64,000 nucleotides of DNA from Wurfbainia villosa (taxonomy: Eukaryota; Streptophyta; Magnoliopsida; Zingiberales; Zingiberaceae): assembly GCA_025175895.1 (NCBI GenBank), contig CM045991.1, forward strand, positions 74,821,174 to 74,885,173, given 5' to 3'. The position numbers were made by a program, and so were the translations under genes. This document shows positions 34,443 to 45,490 of the stretch, piece by piece. The notes under the pieces were generated by a model. That model searched no databases, was not told where the DNA came from, and saw nothing but the letters and a program-made list of their open reading frames with translations. The number at the start of each line of letters is the position of its first letter. Position 1 is the first letter of the stretch.

Positions 34443-36656
34443 TGTTAGTAATATATGAGAGATGTCCTAAGGCAATCGCCTTATGTATGAACCATTTATA
34501 TGATAAATGAAGATTCACTATTTGAGTATACATGTTTTATGTATTTGATTGGATCTTAAACTCATTTACTGAATGTCCACGATACGATTTACAGCATGAG
34601 AGAATTTATGATTGGATCACAACTAGTGAGTATCTCTACATGTGTAATTGTGATGTATCAAAATTATCCCTAGTCGATGAATTGATGGATTTGGACACCA
34701 TCAATTCTGTTGAGACTAGCACGAGGTATACTCCTTGGTGTATCCAAGCAGCTGATTCTCACTGGCTGGAGACATTGTGATGTCCGGAGATAATCGTGGA
34801 TGCTAGTTATGGTAACTAGTTCATTGGAGTGACCAGCCGTAAGACATCATATGGTTCTCTGCATATATAGATATGTCAATGAAGTTCTTACTGTGGCTTA
34901 AGTGCGATGTTCCTTAGACTTGCGGTATTCAAGTCATCTTGATCATGGAGACTTATGCTTTGACATCTTAAGCAAACATCTCTAAGGAGATGTGGACCCG
35001 GGATGATTGGGTATAAGTCGAAGTGATCGAAGGTGTTTGAATAGCCTATAAAGGATTCACCACTCCTTGCGAGGAGATGTATACCCATGGCCTCTCGTCG
35101 GATTGTTACTAAAGTCTTTGGCCAAAGCATTACATGTTTAGAGTAAGGTATTCTTCGATACATGTGGAGTAACTAGAATCCGTAGGACGAGGAAATGATA
35201 CTTGGGCTAGGTGTGACGTAGTCAGCCTAGTGGGACAGACACTATAGACCATGTCCTGAACCAAGTGGGTATAAGATGAGTGAAGGGAATGGGGCACGAT
35301 TCATTCGAGCTGCTGAAGGGTTTCAGAAATAGTTTTGGATCAACTGTTGATCTTTTCGATTAATTGGGGATCATGATGTACTATTAGGTGTCACTCATGA
35401 TCGTTCTATAATTAATGGTTAATTATAGACGACCAACATAAACCGAGAACCTATTTGGTCACACGCACAACGAGCGTAATCCAAAGGATTTAAAATGAGC
35501 TTGAGAATGGGATTCTCAGACCGAGAGAAACTAGGTTTGGTTGGACCAAACATAAAGCGATCATGAAATCGTTTCAGTCGCAATGGAAGCGTGGATGGGC
35601 CGTGTCTTATGAAGACATAATGGATGAACCAAAATGGTTTGGTTCTAATCCAATGGAGGAGAATAAACCAAAAGGTTTGGTTTATTTTAAATGAATGAAC
35701 CAAAAGTTGGTTCGGTTCGTTTTAACTTAAAATAAACCATCATGGTTTGGTTTATTTTAACTTATCTTAATGGAGCGGGTTAACGGGCCTAATGGTTATG
35801 ATCCAATAACCATTAAGAGAATTAGTTCTCTATAAAAGAGGGCTTAATGGATAATTAAGCCCTAATCCAAAACCCTTGCCCTAAGGTTGCCGCCCACCTC
35901 ATCCTTGGAGATTTCGGCGCCAACCCTAGGTGTGCCGCCCAGCTTGTTGTGCCGCCGTCCATCTCCATGCTGGCGTCCAAGCTTCAGCCGGTGAACCCTC
36001 CGGCGACCCTCCGGTGATCTTCCTAGGCCTCGGTGAAAAGGTGAGCACTTGGCTTCCTTGTTTTGGCCGGCGCCTACTCCTCCAAGCTGTCCAGTTTTCT
36101 GGACAGCTTCTTCTCCTCTCGTCGGAGCGTCGTTTGGACGACGGTTAGAGCTCCGATAGCGGATAACTTACCGGGGATTCGATCTCCGGTAATCCTCTGA
36201 GGTGGAGGACGAAGGATTCGTCAATTGGTTGACGAATACCTCTCCGGAGAAGCGAGTTTTGAGAACTCGTATTAGGATCCGAATTTGGATTCGGATCGTG
36301 ATCATCTCGATCACGTCGTCTTCAACACGAGGCTAGTAACCCGTACGAAGACGAAGCTCGTGGCTTAGCGAAGTCATCCCGAGGAACTCAGCGTGGATAC
36401 GGATAGAGACGATTCTAGCGAGGATCGTTCCGGTTGATGCCGTTCCCGCTACACGTCATACGAAAGGTATAACATAGATAAATTTCCTTTTATTGCAAAT
36501 TTAAATTTACGGTTATGTCTACACTTGTTGTAATATGCATGCGTGTGTTGTGTGTGTTGTAATAAATGTAGATTTATTATTTTTATTGCTTCCGCTGTGT
36601 TCATGTTTATGAAACGTGATCGAACACACACACGCCGCGGTGCCGGAAACCCAACA
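34443..36656 (+). mobile_element. Solo LTR B inside the A 5' LTR
   Basis: 2214 bp with ends TGTTAGTAAT...AAACCCAACA and no internal region. A TATA box is at 35831-35838. A GC-rich leader (about 35885-36200) gives chance open frames. The flanking five bases (ACGAC left, TAATG right) do not match, so no target duplication is present; instead a 180-bp stretch of host LTR flanks it on both sides. A diverged reverse copy is B' at 10890-11992. Confidence 0.75.
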
Positions 36657-37019
36657 TAATGCTCATACTCCAAACAACCATCCAAGTGCCCCATTGCTTT
36701 ATACTCTTCTTACTAGCTTTTACTTCAATCTTATTGTAAGAAGAGTGATCTTGATTGTAAAGGTTACCTCCACCTAGCTTGGTGCAAAGGAGAGACCAAT
36801 AGTGATTGGCTTTGAAGGAGTGATTCACCTCAGACGAATCGGGATCGTGGATTAGCGGCGTAGCCGTAAACCACATTACATCTCGTGTTAGCGTTTTGAT
36901 TCTTGTCTTGTCTTATTATATTCGCTGCGCGCTAACCTTTTGTAGACGAGTAAATTATGACATCCATCGATTGAGGGCTATTCACCCCCGTCTAGCCGGC
37001 CGTTTCGATCCCCAACAAG

Positions 37020-37032
37020 TGGTATCAGAGCC
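37020..37032 (+). other. Primer-binding site of element A
   Basis: TGGTATCAGAGCC, complementary to the 3' end of initiator-Met tRNA, two bases after the LTR. After 13 bases the match to the tRNA ends, in contrast to C1. Confidence 0.85.
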
Positions 37033-37080
37033 AAGTCGCTTGTCGAGGACTAACCGCCGCAACAAGCACTTCATCAAAAC

Positions 37081-40000
37081 ATGGTCGGCTCAATATTCAT
37101 CCACAAGTTTGAAAGAGAATTCGCTTGGTGGAAGAAGCGAATGGAGGTATTTTTCAAAACGGATTTTGATATTATGATTACAATGGAATCCGGTTTCATT
37201 TTGCCTAGGGATGAAGAGGGAAAGCTAATAGAGAAGTCAAGGTGGACCAAGAGGCAAAGAGAGGAGCACCTTGGAAATTTAAAAGCAAAACATCATCTCT
37301 ACAATGTGCTTCCTCAACAAGAAATAAATAGAATTGGAGAATGCCTAAGTGCCAAGGAGATGTTGGAGAAGCTAATTGAGCTTCATGAAGGCACATCCGA
37401 GGCGAAGCTAGCAAGGAGAGACCTCCTCTGCTCCCAACTCAACAACATTAAACTAGAAAAGGGAGAAAAGGTAATTTCCTTACATTCTCGTTTCAAGGAA
37501 ATTATAACCGGTTTGTCAAGTGTAGGTGAGAAGCTATCAAACCGGGATATGGTTATGAAGGCTATAGATTGTTAGTTATAGCCCTAGAGTCAATCATGTG
37601 ATGGTTGAAAAGGGAACATTTTGTATCATATTCAATAAAGGCAAAGGATTGGTTATTATATTTACATCTTGCTTGTGCCAGCTAAATTAAATATAATAAT
37701 GCCCTAGAAAAGTAGGTTCTTATCTACGACATCAATTGCGTAATTGATTATGAGAGGTCAGAGAGAACACTTTCCTAAATGTTCCTAGTCAAGTGTTAAT
37801 ATGCAAGGGCAATATTAATACATAAAGACTAGCATGTAGGTCAATTGATGACTTGATCTCACAATTCATGGATATATGATATCAAGTTGACACATGGGTA
37901 TATATTAGAGAATATATACTGAACTGACCCGCCATGAGAAAGTTTCATGGATCGTTATATGAGTGTCATAAACTTTCTCATGTGACTATTGGTATGAATA
38001 GTCCTCGAACCTGAAGTCACTACGGTTCCCTACATAAGGAGTTATGTACTTTGGTATCACAAACGCCACCCGTAATAGGTGGACCATAAAGGCGATTATT
38101 GGGTTTATAACTAATTATGCAGAGAGTTGTGAGTGATGTAGATGAGATCTATCGCTACCATATTTCGGGAGTGTTTTCTGTAGGGCCCTTGATTGAGTAG
38201 AACTACTAAAACGCATGGCCATGCTCGAATGAGTCAATATGAGATATTGAGCTCATTTGTTTGAGTTAGTTTACTCAGGGATCAAGTAACACATAGATTG
38301 ATCGAGGATGACACGGTCTATGCCTCATTGATCAACTGATATCAAGGATAGAAGGACACGGTCCATACATTATAGTAGTCACGGAAAGGTTAGTCCTGAT
38401 CTTGACTTATTTCAGAACTGGGTAGCAATGATGTATTGCTAGATGCCGCTCATTGCTTGTGTATCTAAAAGAGTTTAGATCCACGCCAACGCGTTATGAG
38501 AGCCTATAGGGTCACACACAAAGAGCATGATGATTAGAAGAATTAGTGCATTCTAGTTTGACTAGAATAATTTGGGAATAAGCTTAAGTACAAAATGGTT
38601 TTTGGACTTTAAGCTTAATGAGAATTTTAGCTTATTGATTTAATGAGATTAATTCAATATGTTACCTTATTGATTTAATGAGATTAATTCAATATGATAA
38701 CATAAGCTTATTGAATTAATAAGATTAATTCAACATGCATGAATGCCACACAAGCATGCCACATAAGCATGCCACCTAAGCTAGATAAGGTGGGCTTATT
38801 GAATTAATAAGATTAATTCAACATGCATGAATGCCACACAAGCATGCCACATAATCATGCCACCTAAGCTAGATAAGGTGGAAGGAGACAAAGTGGTTTT
38901 TGTCTCCTTAAAGTGGCCGGCCAAACAAGGTGTCTCAATGCAATGGATTTCATTGAATGGTAGGAGGTGAAAGGGTTTTTCCAACCCTATAAAAGACTCC
39001 ATGGAGTGGCCCAAAGGGTGATTGTGGTTGTGTGAGAGCTTGAGAGCTTGGTGGAAGCTTTGGTTGTGTGGTTTTGTGAGTGTAGGCTAGCAAGAAGAGT
39101 AGTCTTCTTCTTCCCTTCTCTTTTTCCCTAGCTTCCTCTCCTTTAGGGACTTCTCTAGCAAGAAGTAAAGGAGAGCCCTTCTAGTTTTTCTTTTGTGAGA
39201 CAAGAGCTTGCTCGTGTGGATACGTATAGAGGCACGGACATTTGAACGTGCTAAAGATCCAACAAACCAAAAGGAAAAGCGGGATTAACAAGGGCACGCA
39301 ACAAAGGTAATCCTCTCCTATAAGATAGGTTTGGTTTTAGAGAAATTTATTTTGTACGAGGTTTTCTTTCGCAAGGATCACTAGGAAGGGATCCTAATTT
39401 TTCCGTTGCGCATATGCTATTTGGCATATAGAAATCCCAACAGTGGTATCAGAGCCAGGTTCCGATCCTGGGACCTGTGGGTTATGGGCCCACCACGCTT
39501 CCGCTGCGCCACTCTGATCATTTGATATTGGGTTTTAGGGTTTAGGGTTTTACGGTTTTGGATTTGAATGAAATGTTCTATTGTAATGCACCACTTATGA
39601 ATGGTCTCTATGTTCTAGATTTAGAAAACCCAATATATAACGTAAATACCAAACGGTTCAAATCGAAGGATTTGAACCAAACATATCTCGCATCGTCGCT
39701 AGGTCACATAAATGAAAAGCATATCCCAACTCCATAAAGATGGATTATTGGACTCATTTGATTTTAAATCATATGAGGTATGCGAATCTTGTCTTTTAGG
39801 AAAGATGACTAAAACTCCATTTAGTGGACATGGCGAGAGAGCGACGGACTTGTTAGGACTCATACATACTGATGTATGTGGCCCTTTCAATGTCGAAGCC
39901 AAAGGAGGCTATAAATACTTTATTACTTTCACTGATGATATGAGTAGATTCGGCTACTTATATTTGATGAGACATAAGTCAGAATCCTTTGAAAAGTTCA

Positions 40001-43000
40001 AAGCATTCAAGAATAAAGTACAAAACCAACTTGGTAAGCGTATTAAGCTACTTCGATCAGATCGAGGTGGTGAATACCTTAGTCAAGAGTTTCGTGATCA
40101 CCTGGCTGAGTGTGGGATAATATCCCAACTCACTCCACCTGGAACACCACAATGGAATGGTGTATTTGAGAGGAGAAATCGTACTCTATTAGATATGGTA
40201 CGATCAATGATGAGCCAGACTGATCTACCTACTTCCTTTTGGGGACTAGCTCTAGAGACAGCCGCTTTCACACTTAATCGCGTCCCATCAAAAGTCAGAG
40301 AAAAGACACCATATCTGATATGGGTGGGAAGAGTCCCAAAATGTCTTTTATAAAGATTTGGGGTTGTGAAGCTTATGTAAGACGTCAAGTCTCAGATAAA
40401 CTAGGACCCAAATCAGATAAGTGTTATTTTGTAGGATATCCCAAGGAAACTAAGGGATATTACTTTTACAATCCCACACTTGGCAAGGTGTTTGTTGCCA
40501 GAAATCTTTGTCTTTCTAGAAAGAGAATTTATTTCTAGAAAAACTAGTGGGAGTAAAATTCATCTTGAAGAAGTTCAAGATGACGATAACACTAAGGCTT
40601 CGATGGAAAATGAACAGGAACCACAAAGTGTTGTGGATGAGGAAAGTGTTGCCCAAAGAGTTGTGGAGCGACACTGTTCAAGTAGACCAACCTCTTCGTA
40701 GATCTGATAGGATCCGTCGTCAACCTGAGAGATATTCTTTTCTCTTGACTGACAACGGTGAGGTATTGCTTGTCGATCTTGACGAGCCTACATCCTATCA
40801 AGAAGCTATGATGAGCCCAGATTCCGAGAAATGGCTAGAGGCCATGAGATCCGAAATGGAATCCATGTACACTAACCAAGTATGGACCTTGGTTGATCCA
40901 CGAAGGGTAAAACCCATTGGGTGTAAGTGGGTCTTTAAAGTAAAGACTGACATGGATAGTAATAAGCATACCTATAAAGGTAGATTGGTGGCTAAAGGAT
41001 TCAAACAAATTCATGGTATTGACTATGATGAAACCTTTTCACCAGTTGCGATGCTTAAATCCATTCGGATCATACTTGCTATTGCAGCCTACCACGATTA
41101 TGAGATCTGGCAGATGGATGTCAAAACTGCTTTTCTGAATGGAAAGCTACTCGAGGATGTGTACATGACACAGCCTGAGGGTTTTGAAGATCCAAAGCAT
41201 CCTGGAAAGGTATGCAAACTGCAAAGGTCCATTTATGGACTAAAGCAAGCCTCTCGAAGCTGGAATCTTCGATTCGATGATGCAATCAAGGAGTTTGGTT
41301 TCATCAAGAATGAAGATGAACCTTGTGTCTACAAGAGAAATAGTGGGAGCACAGTTGTATTTCTTGTCTTGTATGTAGATGACATACTTCTCATCGAAAT
41401 GATATTCCCTCACTCCAGTCTGTGAAGATGTGGTTAGGGAATTGTTTCTCGATGAAAGACTTAGGTGAAGCTGCCTATATTCTAGGCATCAAGATCTATA
41501 GAGATAGATCTAAAAGAGTACTTGGCCTAAGTCAGAGTACATACATTGATAAAGTGCTAGATCGTTTTGCTATGCAAAATTCCAAGAAAGGATTTCTGCC
41601 ATTATCACATGGTGTGAGTCTTTCGAAGACTCAATGTCCCTCTTCTAAGGAGGAGAGAGATCGCATGGATAAGATCCCTTATGCATCTGCCATAGGGTCT
41701 ATCATGTACGCCATGCTTTGTACTCGTCCTGACGTCTCGTATGCTTTGAGCATGACGAGTAGATACCAGTCGGATCCAGGTGAAAGTCACTGGATAGCAG
41801 TCAAAAATATTCTTAAATACTTACGAAGAACGAAAGAATATTTTCTGATATTTGGAGGCAATGAGGAGCTAGCTGTAAAGGGTTACAGTGATGCAAGCTT
41901 CCAAACAGACAAGGATGACTATAGATCGCAATCGGGGTACGTGTTTTGCCTGAATGGTGGAGCTGTGAGCTGGAAGAGTTCAAAGCAGGATACAGTTGCT
42001 GATTCTACAACAGAAGCCGAGTATATCTCGCGTCCGATGCAAAGAAAGGAGGCTGTTTGGCTCCGCAAGTTTATCAGTGAACTTGGGGTAGTTCCTAGCA
42101 TTACAGATCCAATAGACCTCTATTGTGACAACAATGGGGCTATTGCACAGGCTAAGGAACCTCGATCACATCAGCGGACCAAACACATACTGCGGCGCTT
42201 CCATCTCATTCGAGAGATCATCGATAGAGGAGATGTGAGGATATGCAGAGTACCGACAGAAGCTAACATTGCAGATCCATTGACCAAGGCTTTGGCACAG
42301 AGGAAGCATGATGGTCACACTAGGTCACTAGGTATTAGATATCATAGTGATTGGTACTAGTGCTAGTGGGAGATTGTTAGTTATAGCCCTAGAGCCAATC
42401 ATGTGATGGTTGAAAAGGGAACATTTTGTATCATATTCAATAAAGGCAAAGGATTGGTTATTATATTTACATCTTGCTTGTGCCAGCTAAATTAAATATA
42501 ATAATGCCCTAGAAAAGTAGGTTCTTATCTACAAAGACATCAATTGCGTAATTGATTATGAGAGGTCAGAGAGAACACTTTCCTAAATGTTCCTAGTCAA
42601 GTGTTAATATGCAAGGACAATATTAATTCATAAAGACTAGCATGTAGGTCGATTGATGACTTGATCTCACAAGTCATGGATATATGATATCAAGTTGACA
42701 CATGGGTATATATTAGAGAATATATCTTGAATCGACCCGCCATGAGAAAGTTTCATGGATCGTTATATGAGTGTCATAAACTTTCTCATGTGACTATTGG
42801 TATGAATAGTCCTCGAACACAAGTCACTACGGTTCCCTACATAAGGAGTTATGTACTTTGGTATTGTCAAACGTCACCCGTAACAGGGTGGACCATAAAG
42901 GCGATTACTGGGTATATAACAAATTATGCGGAGGGATGTGAGTGATGTAGATGGGATCTATCCCTCCCATATGATGGGAGTGATATCTGTGGGCCCTTGA

Positions 43001-45490
43001 TTGAGTAGAACTACTAAAACGCATTTATGCTCGAATGAGTCAATATGAGATATTGAGCTCATTTGTTTGAGTTAGTTTACTTAGGGATCAAGAAACACAT
43101 AGATTGATCGAGGATGACACGCCTATGCCTCATTGGTCAACTGATATCAAGGATAGAAGGACACGGTCATACATTATAGTAGTCACGAAAGGTTAGTCGG
43201 ATCTTGACTTATTTTCAGAACTTGGGTAGCAATGATGTATTGCTAGATGTCGCTCATTGCTTGTGTATCTAAAAGAGTTTAGATCCACTGCCAACGTTAT
43301 GAGAGCCTATAGGGTCACACACAAAGAGCATGATGATTAGAAGAATTAGTGCATTCTAGTTTGACTAGAATAATTTGGGAATAAGCTTAAGTACAAAATG
43401 GTTTTTGGACTTTAAGCTTAATGAGAATTTTAGCTTATTGATTTAATGAGATTAATTCAATATGTTACCTTATTGATTTAATGAGATTAATTCAATATGA
43501 TAACATAAGCTTATTGAATTAATAAGATTAATTCAACATGCATGAATGCCACACAAGCATGCCACATAAGCATGCCACCTAAGCTAGATAAGGTGGGCTT
43601 ATTGAATTAATAAGATTAATTCAACATGCATGAATGCCACACAAGCATGCCACATAATCATGCCACCTAAGCTAGATAAGGTGGAAGGAGACAAAGTGGT
43701 TTTTGTCTCCTTAAAGTGGCCGGCCAAACAAGGTGTCTCAATGCAATGGATTGCATTGAATGGTAGGAGGTGAAAGGGTTTTTCCAACCCTATAAAAGAC
43801 TCCATGGAGTGGTCGTCCAAAGGGTGATTTTTGGTTGTGTGAGAGCTTGAGAGCTTGGTGGAAGCTTTGGTTGTGTGGTTTTGTGAGTGTAGGCTAGCAA
43901 GAAGAGTAGTCTTCTTCTTCCCTTCTCTTTTTCCCTAGCTTCCTCTCCTTTAGGGACTTCTCTAGCAAGAAGTAAAGGAGAGCCCTTCTAGTTTTTCTTT
44001 TGTGAGACAAGAGCTTGCTCGTGTGGATACGTATAGAGGCACGGACATTTGAACGTGCTAAAGATCCAACAAACCAAAAGGAAAAGCGGGATTAACAAGG
44101 GCACGCAACAAAGGTAATCCTCTCCTATAAGATAGGTTTGGTTTTAGAGAAATTTATTTTGTACGAGGTTTTCTTTCGCAAGTATCACTAGGAAGGGATC
44201 CTAATTTTTTCGTTGCGCATATGCTATTTGGCATATAGAAATCCCAACATAGATGCCTTTCCGCGATCCTCAAGATGGAGCTCCATGGTGGACTCCTTCT
44301 ATATTTCGAAGAATTTAGAAGTGAGCACCTTGGAGGAGTTCTTCTCAACAATGGAGCTCCACGAAACAAGGCTTGAAGGAATACAAGAAGAGCCTAGAAT
44401 CCAACCTTCAAGGGGAATGACACTATTGGCAAACAAGGGGAAGAAGATGATAGAGATCCCTTCCTCCTCCGATGATAAAGCATCCTCCTCCTCCTCTATG
44501 GATAGCACGGAAGAAGCTTATATAGTAAGGAGGGTAAGACGTGCATTAAAAGGTTTTAGATTTAACAAATCAAATGATAGGAATAGAAGACCAAGGGGGG
44601 AAATCATTTGCTACAATTGCCAAGGAGAGGGACACATAAGGGATAATTGTCCCCTCCTAAACAAGAGCAAGGAAGAGAAGAAAAAGAAAGAAGAAAAGAA
44701 GAAGAAAAAGGGGAGCAAGAAGAAAGAGGAGAAGAAGGCAAAAGAAAAGGAGAAGGCTAAGGCATTCAAAGCAAAGACATGGGATGATGTTTCTTCATCT
44801 TCCTCATCCGAAGAAGAAGAACATGTCTACTCCAACCTTGCATTGATGGCCTTTGATGACTTGGATTGCTCCTCCACCGAAAATGAAGAATCAAGCTCAA
44901 GTGGAGAGAGCTCAAGTGAAGGGGGAGCCTCCTCTACATCCTCATCCGAAGAAGAAGAAGAGGACATGGAGACTATGGTAACAAATCTAACTCCCAAGAA
45001 AATAGTTTCCATGGTCTCTAGCTTAACTAGGGATTTATTTAGAGCTAAGAAAAAGAATAAGAGCATACTAGATCAAATTAAGGATCTAGAAAATAAACTA
45101 GAAAAAGCATGCTTAAATGAAAATGAAAATATTTCTTCTAGCTTAAATGATGCATGCTCACATGAATATATCCCATTTAATGTTAGCGATGCATGTATGG
45201 ATGAAAACAGGGCTTTAAGGGAAAAGGTAGACTATTTGATAAAAGCCCTAGAGAAATTCACAATTGGCTCAAACACCTTGAACATGATCATAGGGAGCCA
45301 AAGAGCTAGCTTCAATAAAAAGGGCCTAGGATATAAAGAAAAGAAAAATGAAAAGGCCTATAAATGCCTAATTGCTAGGGGACAAGATAAGAAGAAAGTA
45401 ATTGCTAGGAAATGGATTCCTAAGGAATTTCTAGTGAACCCTATAGGCAAGAATTTGTATTGGGTTCCAAAATCCATCCTTAAGGGTTAG
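37081..45490 (+). CDS. A gag, one frame split by copia C1
   Basis: First part 37081-37569, 163 codons; second part 44255-45490, 411 codons plus stop, in the same frame. In between lie C1 and one copy of its 5-bp duplication. Part one has the FAWWKKRMEVFF block, then IGECLSAKEMLEKLIELHEG and the helix SLHSRFKEIITGLSSVGEKL, characteristic of UBN2/copia-type gag. Part two has a zinc knuckle CYNCQGEGHIRDNC (about 44609-44650), a Lys/Glu-rich run (44660-44770), an acidic Ser/Glu-rich part, a coiled-coil stretch, and the end WVPKSILKG. By family it forms the virus-like particle and binds RNA. The intact phase shows that C1 arrived while the gene was still open. Now inactive. Confidence 0.85.
37570..39442 (+). 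repeat. 5' LTR of copia C1
   Basis: It starts TGTTAGTTATAGCCC and ends GAAATCCCAACA. A TATA box lies at 38988-38995. Around 38580-38870 there are duplicated TTGATTTAATGAGATTAATT and CATGCATGAATGCCACACAA segments, an internal direct repeat of the family. Confidence 0.92.
38988..38995 (+). promoter_or_regulatory. TATA box of the C1 5' LTR promoter
   Basis: TATAAAAG after CCAACCC; conserved in all LTRs of the family (43791, about 51570, 57508, 60402). Confidence 0.6.
39444..39518 (-). tRNA. Complete initiator tRNA-Met sequence beside the C1 LTR
   Basis: The minus strand gives a full cloverleaf: acceptor ATCAGAG (39518-39512) paired with CTCTGAT, D arm with GGCGCAGCGG, anticodon CAT (plus-strand ATG 39484-39486) in GGGCCCATAACCC, T arm CCAGG-ATCGGAA-CCTGG, then A73 and CCA (39446-39444). 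As I recall the plant initiator tRNA, only position 58 differs (A to G, plus-strand base 39462). Ordinarily just 12-18 bases, the primer-binding site, match the primer. The A box (TGGCGCAGCGG) is intact and the B box is GGATCGGAACC. Probably a reverse-transcribed primer or a captured gene, not a normal host tRNA locus. No T-run terminator follows closely. Confidence 0.93.
39519..39561. other. 43-bp filler with two telomere-type units
   Basis: Between the tRNA complement and the point where similarity to C2 resumes (ATTTGAATGAAATG at 39562). It contains TTTAGGGTTTAGGG (39534-39547). Read on the minus strand it ends CAATATCAAATG just before the tRNA 5' end, which would also suit the upstream region of a plant tRNA gene (CAA motifs). 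Confidence 0.7.
39562..40353 (+). pseudogene. C1 pol: GAG-pre-integrase and integrase
   Basis: Starts at NEMFYCNAPLMNGLYVLD (GAG-pre-integrase) and continues, after a small break near 39690, with CESCLLGKMTKTPFSGHGER, then the integrase core. The catalytic triad is visible as D in LIHTDVCGPF, D in LRSDRGGEY and E in GVFERRNRT. Integrase inserts the cDNA into the chromosome. It ends by frameshift near 40330-40350 (a small insertion before KCLL). Sister copy C2 carries the same part with more damage. Because C1 was itself inserted precisely, its enzymes may have come from another copy. Confidence 0.85.
40354..40685 (+). pseudogene. C1 pol: integrase C-terminal region
   Basis: Frame pieces 40320-40538 and 40480-40701 carry FIKIWGCEAYVRRQVSDKLG, then SDKCYFVGYPKETKGYYFYN and EREFISRKTSGSKIHLEEV, the conserved copia region between integrase core and reverse transcriptase. 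Two single-base shifts (about 40490-40510 and 40680) break it. Confidence 0.75.
40686..41425 (+). pseudogene. C1 pol: reverse transcriptase
   Basis: This has RRSDRIRRQPERYSF, the linker EAMMSPDSEKWLEAMRSEME, then the copia reverse transcriptase: KPIGCKWVFKVK, RLVAKGFKQIHGIDYDETFS, MDVKTAFLNGKL (first catalytic Asp), QPEGFEDP, LKQASRSWN and LYVDDILLI with the catalytic YVDD at 41372-41383. One base is missing after CATC near 41395 (C2 keeps the G), so the frame breaks two codons after the active site. Up to that point all catalytic residues are present. It copies element RNA into cDNA from the tRNA primer. Confidence 0.88.
41422..42360 (+). pseudogene. C1 pol: RT thumb and RNase H
   Basis: This 312-codon frame continues pol in another phase: MKMWLGNCFSMKDLGEAAYI, LSQSTYIDKVLDRFAM, and PDVSYALSMTSRYQSDPGES complete the reverse transcriptase. 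RNase H follows with GYSDASFQTD (Asp), DSTTEAEYIS (Glu), and YCDNNGAIA (Asp), then the histidine-containing RTKHILRRFHLI. It ends ADPLTKALAQRKH, the normal C-terminus of copia pol, 15 bp before the polypurine tract. RNase H removes the RNA template and frees the polypurine primer. The domain itself is unbroken. Confidence 0.88.
42365..42374 (+). other. Polypurine tract of copia C1
   Basis: AGTGGGAGAT right before the 3' LTR; the same sequence precedes the C2 3' LTR (59036-59045). Confidence 0.75.
42375..44249 (+). repeat. 3' LTR of copia C1
   Basis: 1875 bp, near-identical partner of 37570-39442; ends CCCAACA before the TAGAT duplication. TATA box at 43791-43798. Confidence 0.92.

Larger units (their letters stand above)
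33470..37017 (+). repeat. 5' LTR of element A, enlarged by LTR B
   Basis: It starts TGTTAGGGCAATCTC and ends GATCCCCAACA. The TATA box lies at 34227-34235. LTR B occupies 34443-36656, and the 180 bp before it (34260-34440) occur again after it (36657-36837). Without these additions the length is about 1.16 kb, in line with the 3' LTR. Confidence 0.82.
37570..44249 (+). mobile_element. Copia element C1, complete insertion
   Basis: Perfect target duplication TAGAT (37565-37569 and 44250-44254). LTRs of 1873 and 1875 bp differ at few positions, so the insertion is young. The interior is only 2.93 kb: the full complement of initiator-Met tRNA (39444-39518), 43 bp of filler, and pol from the GAG-pre-integrase region through integrase, reverse transcriptase and RNase H. 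Gag and protease, present in sister copy C2, are missing. It must have been mobilised with proteins from another copy. Confidence 0.93.

Noticed and set aside
35930..36148. 72-codon Cys/Ala-rich frame
   Set aside because: GC-rich leader part of LTR B; no homologous frame in B' and no motif.
39444..39518. Ordinary functional host tRNA-Met gene
   Set aside because: It starts exactly at the LTR-adjacent primer-binding position including CCA, which nuclear tRNA genes do not encode, has a changed B-box base and no nearby terminator; treated as retroelement-derived.
39534..39547. Interstitial telomere
   Set aside because: Only two TTTAGGG units; reported as part of the filler, not as telomeric DNA.
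44827..45066. Minus-strand Ser/Glu-rich frame
   Set aside because: Antisense shadow of the acidic Ser/Glu repeat region in the gag of A.
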